This document shows, piece by piece, positions 57,161 to 64,000 of a DNA stretch of 64,000 nt (position 1 is its first letter; each line of letters begins with the position of its first letter). The position numbers were made by a program, and so were the translations under genes. The notes under the pieces are model-generated. The model was not told the origin of the DNA and searched no databases. It saw only the letters and a program-made list of their open reading frames with translations. Source of the DNA: Bryoerythrophyllum caledonicum (taxonomy: Eukaryota; Streptophyta; Bryopsida; Pottiales; Pottiaceae); the NCBI GenBank assembly GCA_963971425.1, contig OZ020514.1:17147406-17211405 (forward strand), read 5' to 3'.

Positions 57161-57733
57161 GCAGTCATAAGCCAAAAGACAACAATGCGAACAATACATG
57201 TAGACTAGGTTTCTATTCATACGCTACGGAATCGCGCTGCCGAACCCGCCTCGCCTCGCCATATCCCAGAATCATTAATGCAGTCCTCCCTCTCACAAAA
57301 AGCGTTCGAACATCACCTTTGAATCGCGCCGCCGAACCCGACTCGCCTCCGTCCTTCAACAATCTGCCGGCTCTAGCCGAACACTCTCCGCTTGCTCCTG
57401 TAAACCCAGTTATATGCAGGTCAGAAAGCAACAACTATGTGTGACGTTCATCTAATTGCGATGTCCATATAACTACTTCAGGAATTAGGTCTGTCGCCGT
57501 AATATCAATACAAGTTCACTCACTAAAATACTTCTGATTCTTGGACGTCCGCAATTGTGAATGACAGTACAAATTTCGAACAAAGATTATATACTTCAAA
57601 CGACAGAATCGAAATCACGCTTCACTCTTCAACTCATTTTCAACAAAGTTCACCTTTATCATAAACTCAAGTCACACTTAAGCAATCTCTAATCTCATGT
57701 ACATCACGAAGTCCGCTCACTTAATCCTTTCTC

Positions 57734-57991
57734 TCAAGTACTTGATTGAGCTGTCATTTCCCTCACTTCCGGATCTGATTGAGTCCCGTCACTCATTTTT
57801 GCATCAGCAATTTCATTGGCTTCCTCCGGCAAATGACGGCTCCCAACGAAACATTCTGGAATTACACTAAGCCTAGTCCTCTCCATACTATCACTAATTT
57901 GAACTTCAAAGTCTAATTTCTTTGAAGTTTCAGAGAAGGAATCCTTGGACTTCCCCATCCCAACACCTCTCACTCCTCTACTTCTCATCAA
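57734..57991 (-). other. Possible first exon of the type II gene
   Basis: 85-codon open frame (MMRSRGVRGVGMGKSKDS ... VREMTAQSST), no domain. It lies 340 bp upstream of the first recognised exon and just downstream of a CCGCGGAC word cluster. Assignment rests on position and strand only. Confidence 0.35.
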
Positions 57992-58214
57992 TGTTTTCCG
58001 ATCACTAAAATAGAGCTTCTGCTTTCATCTTTTCATAATAGCAAGTGGCTCATCGGCAAAGATAACCCTCGTAAGTCCATGTGGAATGGATTCAGATATT
58101 TTGCCTCGCTTAAAAAGACATAATCTATGTCATCCTGGCTACGTCAGGGTGCCCAGGATTCGTGGAAAAGTGTGCCTACAAAATTTCCTCCCTCCCCTTT
58201 TATAGCACTCTGTC

Positions 58215-58490
58215 CGACCATGTCCACCCATGTCCGGGCCTGTCCGCGGCCGTAGGGTCGCAACTGTCCGCGGACAATCCGCGTCTCATCCGCGCGCTGT
58301 CAGCGGGCAGTCCGTGTCTCGTCCGCACGCTATCCGCGGGCAGTCCGCGACTCGTCCGCGCCGTGTCCGCGGGCAGTCTGCGATCAGTCCGCATTTTGTC
58401 CGCGGGCAGTCTGCGATCAGTCCGCGTTGCGTCCGCGGGCAGTCTGCGATCAATCTGCGTTTCGTCCGCGACCAGTCTGACGTAGATTCC
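58215..58490. repeat. 33-bp tandem repeat of CCGCGGGCAG words
   Basis: Units of 33 bp beginning GTCCGCGGGCAGTCTGCGAT are clearest at 58365-58470 and more diverged to the left. Because 33 is a multiple of three, spurious frames show an 11-residue periodicity. Upstream of the type II gene; same word family as 44.5-45.35 kb. Confidence 0.85.
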
Positions 58491-58545
58491 GCATCCATTG
58501 AGTTACTTGTCCGTGCGCCATACAATATTTCCCACGTTCCCTTTA

Positions 58546-60843
58546 CAGTCAGACCTCGAGAAGTGTTAGGGGTTGGAAGCATTCTTTTAGTTAACACTAA
58601 GGCCCGCTATTCACTATGGTGGAGAACTCCATCGGCCAAGAATTCAAGGGAAATGGAGCAATAAGATTGGAGTACAAATTGTTCTTCATTGGATTGGGTT
58701 TACACTATGGCCAAGACTTGACCGGTGAAGAACTTCAAGCATGGATGAAAAGATGACATGGATGCCTATGTGGCAACACTTTATTGAAGAGTTCCTCTCC
58801 TCTGGATTAGTTTCTTGTCCAACCTCAACCCCCGGACAAGAAACCAAACCACTTGAGGAGAACAACTTACTTAAAACATACTTTCCCCCTACAAATTTGC
58901 TGAATTTTACTGTAGTTCAAGTTCATGCTTCTTCTTCCACGAGTGTCTATCTTTTAAAAAAATTATTGAATAAATTGCGCATTTTTTTCTAGTTAATGTG
59001 GTACAAATTTAAAGTCAGTTTGTTTAGTATTAAGTGAGTTACGTGCATTTTAGTGGAATGGGGTTCTGCATACGGGGCACATTTTTATTGCTATTGATTT
59101 TCAATTGTACTTTAATTGTAATGACATGATTGTGGGGTTTGTGTTTAGAGTAGGAGTTTACTACTTGTTACTCTTTCTTAGATTTTCAAAGCTGACGATA
59201 GCCCAAAAACTCTATACTAGATTATGTTTTCTATACAAGAAGTAGAGTTAACCCGGTGTAATAAATGGCTCTCAATATTGAATTGTATGTTGAATTCATG
59301 TGAGCTTTTTACCACACAAACTAGACAAGTAGAAACATTTTTTCCAACAAGTTTTACTACATTTTTACACTTCATATAAAATGTATAGATTTTGAAAGGT
59401 GATTGCGCCCAAAAATGCATGTTGGACCTTACAACATTAAGTAGATGGGAGATATCCATCCTTTGTTCAAAGAAATTAAAAACTATTCTGGAAAATGATT
59501 TTTCATCTACAAAGAGTTGGCGCATTGAAGAAATTAGAAGGAAAAGACAAGATGACATGGCAAAAAGCCGGAAGGAAATTTAAAAAACAATTTACATTGA
59601 TGATACATGATATATTTAGAATATTTTTGTCCTAGTTTGACCTTATATTTGGACATCAATCTTTGCCAAGATATATCTTATCTTTATTTTTATTTTTATA
59701 CTGACATCTTTTGAAATTTCTTTTACACACTTGTCTAATGTGCAAATATCATTTAATTTCTATTAGTTGGGTCAATTATTTTCCACATAAACAAACAATG
59801 TCCTAAAGTTTTATACTAATATTTTTGGCCGAGACTTCTTGATCGGCCGGTGGAGTTTCCCACCGTAGTGTAAAACCCCTCTTAGGCACTGGTAACTCAT
59901 AACACTTATAAAGGGTGATGTCGATGATTTGTAAAACTTATTAAAAATAACACTTAGAAGAATTAAAAAGGTAAATACATAACATTTGTAGAAATAATGG
60001 ATGTAATTATGAAACTTTGATTCATTATTCATCTATTCGTGTCACCCTCAATCTTGAACCCCCATTAGGCACTTGATGTCTAGAAAAACTATTAACCAAC
60101 AAAAGTACTTTATCTTTCTGGGCACTTACCATCCTCTTCTAAAAATATAATATAAATTGTTAAAAAATTGTGTTGTCGTCCATGCTTTTATTTAGCATGG
60201 CATTGTATACCTATATTTTCCGGGTTTAGAAAGTGCCTGTATTGAGATACCAAGTGTTTTGATGTCTTCCTTTTTTTTTAAAACCTCTTCACAAATATCC
60301 CCTAAGCGCGTCTTCTCCATGACGGGTATAGCCCTTGATATTATATCTCTTCTTGAAATTTTGCACCCATCCATAAGAAAATAGAAGCTCCTTCTTGTTA
60401 GCACTTCTAAGAAGTAATGCGCAAAATCTCTTTGCAGCAGCCACCACAAGGTCATCAAATAGAACTACAATATCTCCCTGCATTGTCGTAAACCAAGTAA
60501 AAGTGGCTTCCTCCACTTCAGGGCATTGAGACTCTTATAAGCGCTTGGAATCACCGAGGTGCCCAACATTAAGTCAACTAAAGTGTTTTTTTTGCTCTAT
60601 TGTTCTTCCAATATTAATCTCAGTTACGTTTTCTTGAAAGTGTGCATTGGCCCACGCACTTTATGCTCTATTGGTAATCTTTCCACCAATAGCTAACAGT
60701 CTCACGATACTGAATAATCTCTTGTTTATGTGTAACACTTAACACATAACACTTACTAGTCTTAATTTGAAGGGATCAGAAATCTCCATAATACATATAG
60801 ACTGTTAACACTTATCGAGGTAACCCTTATCGAGGTCTGACTG
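58546..60843 (-). mobile_element. pogo/Tigger-like DNA transposon
   Basis: 2,298 bp with terminal inverted repeats CAGTCAGACCTCGAGAAGTG (left) and CAGTCAGACCTCGATAAGGG (complement of right), flanked by TA on both sides (58544-58545, 60844-60845). A CAGTNNAGACC-like end with TA target is typical of the pogo/Tigger branch of Tc1/mariner. The right subterminal region repeats CCTCGATAAGTGTTAAC. The only coding remnant recognised is the CENP-B/Tc5-type helix-turn-helix near the right end, read leftwards. I could not find a DDE catalytic domain, so this is probably a deleted copy. Confidence 0.8.
60255..60560 (-). pseudogene. CENP-B/Tc5-type DNA-binding domain of a pogo-like transposase
   Basis: Minus frame: ESQCPEVEEATFTWFTTMQG, then VVAAAKRFCALLLRS, LFSYGWVQNFKKRYNIKGYT and GED. 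The Trp-Phe at the start, the GW-x2-FKKRY-x-I motif and the final G-E are hallmarks of the second helix-turn-helix of CENP-B and Tigger transposases. A TAA (about 60538) precedes ESQCPE and the frame decays after GYL. It sits 300 bp inside the right terminal repeat, where a transposase N-terminus is expected. Confidence 0.75.
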
Positions 60844-60845
60844 TA

Positions 60846-62354
60846 CTGGGTACCTTATCGTGTGTTACAATGTCTAGAAATAAAAATGAAACATATGGTA
60901 AACATATAGAAAGGGTATAAAATAACACTGAAAAGTAAGAGTATTTTATGAAATATATGAAAAACATAAATAATGGATATCAATATAATTGTTTACCTAG
61001 GTTTAGGATTTAGGGTTTAGGTTTTGGATTCATACAGAAGTATATTTCAAGACCTTACGATTGAGAATCCAAAATTTCACTTTAAATATGATATTAATGC
61101 CTCTTTATGGGAGTGGTTGATTGAACTAGTCTTTGAGTGAATTTGGCCGTGGTCCCTTAGAGCCTTTTCCCGTCGTCCCATGTGATACCCAACCCAACCA
61201 AATTCCTGTAGCTTTTCCTCCATATGAATGTAGAGCGTACCAAATTTAGGCCCTCCCATGACTCCTTCCAGCATTCTATTCGAGAAATCACAAAATCAAT
61301 TTGCAACAATCAAACCGTTTATGAGACTAGAAAGTGAATAATCAGCCACCCAATATGGCAAGAACTAAAGCCCACCAACACAATATCATTTTGGTTTTGA
61401 GTTAGTAAGATGGGAGCTACATTTATTTTGAGGGCCTCCTTCGTTGACTTGTGAAGCCTGTCCAATACTCAAATACCCGTCAGAGTGTTAAGCGGGTTGG
61501 GGAATTATTTTGGCCATGGGAGTGACCTGCTCTTGTCAAAGATGGCTCGACGGGCCACGAAAGGGATCTCGCCCTTAGGGATAATAGATCCCTATTAAAT
61601 TGGAAGGAGAATGAACATGGAACGAAGGACCAAGGGACAATAATGAATAATATCTTAATAAAATTAGAAGGGGAGGGAATGGAAGAGGGTTAATCGTAGA
61701 TGACTATCTAAACTAAATTAGAATGAGAGGGAGGAGGAGATTTATCACTAAAACATTCAATTAAAATAGAGTGAGAGGGAACCAAAGGAACAAGGTTCTC
61801 ATTTCAACTTTTTTCAATTTCTTTACATTCTGGTTCAATGAAGCTCTTCATTCGCAACGATTCATTTTCAGGTGTGACATTTCTAACATCGAAAATCATG
61901 TATTGTCTATACGAAAGAAGAGCCATTTATGTAATGTCATGGAATTAGGGAAAATGGCACACATTGTTAACCAAGGAATTAATAGAAGGGTTTCATTTCC
62001 TAAAAATGTTAAATCTGAATTTGTAATTTGCCAGCCCTCCACTGCTTCCACAAATTTTTGAGATATGCGTTGGCTTTTTCTTTACCTCGTCCAATTTGTT
62101 ACAATACCTTGGAAATGATGATAACGATGTTATATAGAAAAGTCTTACTTGAATGTTAAACGTACTACCTAAGTTATAGGGAGAGGAATCCAAGCCAAAC
62201 AAAGATAAAGAAAAAAAGATGAAATATTCTAAGAATTGTCTGTAATAAACAAAAAATACTATCTTTATTGGAATTATTTTTCAGCCATTTCAAGTCTTAC
62301 CTTCCATGATTTTTTAAAAATAATAAGCGGATAAATAATACAAGAAAATATGAT
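60846..62354. other. AT-rich spacer, nothing recognised
   Basis: No family could be recognised in the open frames here. Includes a short TTTAGGATTTAGGG stretch at about 61000 that is too irregular for a telomeric tract. Confidence 0.6.
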
Positions 62355-62630
62355 TTTGATATGCAACTTGCACATCAATATTCTTTTTTTACAAAGGTCT
62401 ACTCCAGAAGAACTTAGAAAGTTTCTAGAAGAACATGTAGCGAGAATTGGAAAATGTGCTTCCGGAAGATGGAAGTTTTCTAAAATTTTTTTCTCAAAAT
62501 CAAGAAGGAATTTGTACACATGTACATTACATCTCTCTTTTCTACTAAATATTTAATAGATTTTGCAATTCTAGGAACCTAAACTATTCGATATCTGCCT
62601 CAAAAAAAAAGTTGAATTAGTTCGCACTAT
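62355..62630. repeat. 3'-flank repeat of RING gene H (pairs with 49340-49620)
   Basis: Immediately downstream of the RING gene stop. On the plus strand it also reads as an open segment (EELRKFLEEHVARIGKCASG), partly kept in the other copy, but conservation is just as good at non-coding positions, so I treat it as duplicated 3' flank. Confidence 0.8.
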
Positions 62631-64000
62631 TTATCTTCTATACCCTTCGCGCGACGAGGAGGCACCATCATTACGACACGTTTGAGGTCTATAAGAAGCT
62701 CGCGGCACCTCTGTTTCCGGTCTCTGTCTATTCCGTAGACCATCGAAGATAGCCTTGATTTCTGGGGAAACATCGTTCAAGATAAAGTCAAGGGCCAAAC
62801 TATGTAGCTGGGGTTGATGATACGTTCTTTCCGCAACCAAGTCCACCGTTGCATTGCGTAGCTCTGGGACTTCTTCCACCTCGCGATATAGCCACTCGAA
62901 TTCCGCACCAGTGAGCGCCAGCTCTCCGGATGAGTTGTAATGTGGTGCAGGCCCAAGGCCATGCAATATTGTCTGTGTCTCATGATCAAAATGCCACCCC
63001 ATTACATTGTACAAAAACAACTTCAGACCGTAATCTAGTGGTTGGTTAAGATACAACCCCTCCGCTGCTCGCATTATGTTCGTTGGATCTTTTAAGGTGC
63101 CAAATGCCTTGTTTGTTGCAACCAAATCTGCTTGTGATACGTTGAATCTCCAGTTCCATTTAAGGGGTTTCCCTTCATCAGTGCCAACGTCAAAATTTGG
63201 AAAGTATTCTTGACGATACTCCCAATGTATCGGCATGAAATCTCTCAAGCCAAATTGCAAATATAGACGGGCATGATACGGCGAATGACAGATGATGCAT
63301 GAGCGACTTTGGATCATATGCTCAATGAGATATTGTAGATGGAATGAATGTCCACATGCTCCGAGCGTATAACACCCTTCCGGGCCCCATGGATATTGAC
63401 AAATGGGACAAGTTTGACCCTCTATAGTCATTGTCCCCGCAATTGCCCCTATTTTTTGTTGTCCATCTCTGCCCTTCTCATGGATATCAAAACGGTGATC
63501 TTCTTCTTGAATGCGCACCCAATCGATGCTACCATTGGCAGTAGTCACTTTTGGGTCCATGTCATCCCACCTACTTGGATACATTTTTTCCGACGTCGGC
63601 CATGATGTACGTAAGAAGGCTCTCAGCTTGTGGTTGAATGTCCACTCTTCAGCATTCTTTGTTATCTCAGCCTCACATTGTCTCGCCCGTGATGCCGCCA
63701 ACACCGTGTCCAACATCATGGTTTCCCGTTCGGTATGGAGTTGGAGTATGTCATTGTGCAATGCAAAAATATTTGCTTCATATTTCGTATTACAATTGCG
63801 GGCTTCTTCTAATTCAATCCGCAATTGGGCCATGCCAACAACCATCTCGTTCTTCTCCACTTCCAAGCATTCTGTTTTCAGAGCTGCTTCTTTTGCACGT
63901 TCTTCTGCTTCAGCCTTGTACGCATCATACTCCCCGCGTAATTGATCGTGTTGTTGTGCCGTCACATGTCCGATGGTAAGATCCTCCAATCTCGGACTAC
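62631..64000 (-). CDS. RING-family protein, intact but 5'-truncated by the window edge
   Basis: The frame is open from the right edge to TAA 62631 (456 codons visible); no ATG start is seen, so the N-terminus lies outside. Order: coiled coil (EYDAYKAEAEERAKEAALKT ... LRIELEEARN), a linker with SIDWVRIQEEDHRF, and a RING at 63.4-63.3 kb (CPIC, x14, C-G-H-S-F-H-L-Q-Y, x10, CIIC). The sixth zinc ligand, Cys in copy A, is Tyr here. A conserved segment RDFMPIHWEYRQ follows, then a C-terminal domain (LFLYNVMGWHFDHET, TGAEFEWLYREVEEVPEL, DFILNDVSPEIKAIFDGL) and a basic/Ser tail. It is the only member in the window without internal stops. An E3 ubiquitin-ligase-type role is inferred from the RING, weakened by the missing ligand. 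Confidence 0.85.
   Translation of the reverse strand, partial: SPRLEDLTIGHVTAQQHDQLRGEYDAYKAEAEERAKEAALKTECLEVEKNEMVVGMAQLRIELEEARNCNTKYEANIFALHNDILQLHTERETMMLDTVLAASRARQCEAEITKNAEEWTFNHKLRAFLRTSWPTSEKMYPSRWDDMDPKVTTANGSIDWVRIQEEDHRFDIHEKGRDGQQKIGAIAGTMTIEGQTCPICQYPWGPEGCYTLGACGHSFHLQYLIEHMIQSRSCIICHSPYHARLYLQFGLRDFMPIHWEYRQEYFPNFDVGTDEGKPLKWNWRFNVSQADLVATNKAFGTLKDPTNIMRAAEGLYLNQPLDYGLKLFLYNVMGWHFDHETQTILHGLGPAPHYNSSGELALTGAEFEWLYREVEEVPELRNATVDLVAERTYHQPQLHSLALDFILNDVSPEIKAIFDGLRNRQRPETEVPRASYRPQTCRNDGASSSREGYRR

Larger units (their letters stand above)
51468..57397 (-). pseudogene. Type II ParB-like/DNA methyltransferase gene, at least 13 exons
   Basis: Exons with matching GT-AG borders: 57397-57317, 56967-56873, about 56750-56648 (three related small exons), 56065-55997, 55935-55332, 55247-55049, 54144-54027, 53971-53934, 53877-52994, 52907-52789, 52738-52391, 52304-52037, 51917-about 51719 and a last exon to TGA 51468. 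Exon 55935-55332 holds a ParB-like core (LPIVRPYLKNDVMGLG ... MFHIWDGNHRLQAW). The methyltransferase runs from FDVVLGDIPEGLW (motif IV position), FADSFLHDQGCIMVTLPE, DFKLLRDWW and VRFFQMLFEALTKPG to motif I IFDAFASTGNSLRACRAAG, then RHFMGFKSD across a phase-perfect splice. Only three stops were seen (TGA 55649, TGA 53693, TAG 53138). Motif order IV then I is class beta. DPPY is absent, so N6-adenine or N4-cytosine activity is not assured. ParB-like domains bind CTP or cut DNA. Confidence 0.75.

Noticed and set aside
56913-57220. Pro-rich and Gly/His-rich frames near 57.1 kb
   Set aside because: Read-through of the 15-bp minisatellite; no domain, all frames open.

Overview
The window is eukaryotic nuclear DNA, most likely from a plant or other streptophyte. 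The evidence is short GT-AG introns (50-150 bp, a few longer), low gene density, an Athila/Tat-like Ty3/gypsy element primed by tRNA-Asp, hAT and pogo-like DNA transposons, and large degenerate gene families. There is no rRNA or tRNA gene, operon or CRISPR array. I cannot name the species; a non-seed plant or charophyte alga is only a guess. Almost every coding region is broken by in-frame stops, mostly TAG, or by frameshifts. The exception is the partial RING gene at the right edge.

Layout. 0.5-2.4 kb (-): RING-H2 family pseudogene carrying a 244-bp hAT-type MITE. 2.9-4.5 kb (+): kinase-like pseudogene. 4.5-9.6 kb: AT-rich spacer with GC-rich palindromes, microsatellites and a dense cluster of hairpin repeats centred on AGCTCGA-n-TCGAGCT. 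10.4-12.9 kb (+): type I ParB-like/DNA-methyltransferase pseudogene. 15.2-19.1 kb (-): decayed hAT transposase. 19.7-25.5 kb (-): three more RING-family copies. 26.9-28.9 kb (+): decayed retroelement ORF containing a perfect 252-bp palindrome. 29.2-44.3 kb (-): a second type I methyltransferase gene that continues through a coiled-coil tail into an FCP1-like phosphatase domain. It is split by a complete 10,470-bp Ty3/gypsy element (32385-42854, 1,099-bp LTRs, 5-bp target duplication). 45.7-47.6 kb (-): second kinase-like pseudogene. 48.1-50.3 kb (-): two N-terminal RING-family fragments. 51.5-57.4 kb (-): type II ParB-like/DNA-methyltransferase gene with at least 12 introns. 58.5-60.8 kb: pogo/Tigger-like transposon. 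62.6-64.0 kb (-): open RING-family gene running off the edge.

How it fits together. Three host families recur: (i) ParB-like domain plus circularly permuted (class beta) N4/N6 DNA methyltransferase, a combination best known from phages and bacteria but here carrying spliceosomal introns; (ii) a RING protein with a conserved N-terminal domain; (iii) a divergent protein kinase. Between and inside them lie several families of short self-complementary GC-rich words, each concentrated in its own intergenic or intronic stretches. The hairpin family with co-varying arms sits inside introns of the type I methyltransferase genes. The most interesting candidates are the ParB/methyltransferase/phosphatase family and these intronic hairpins.
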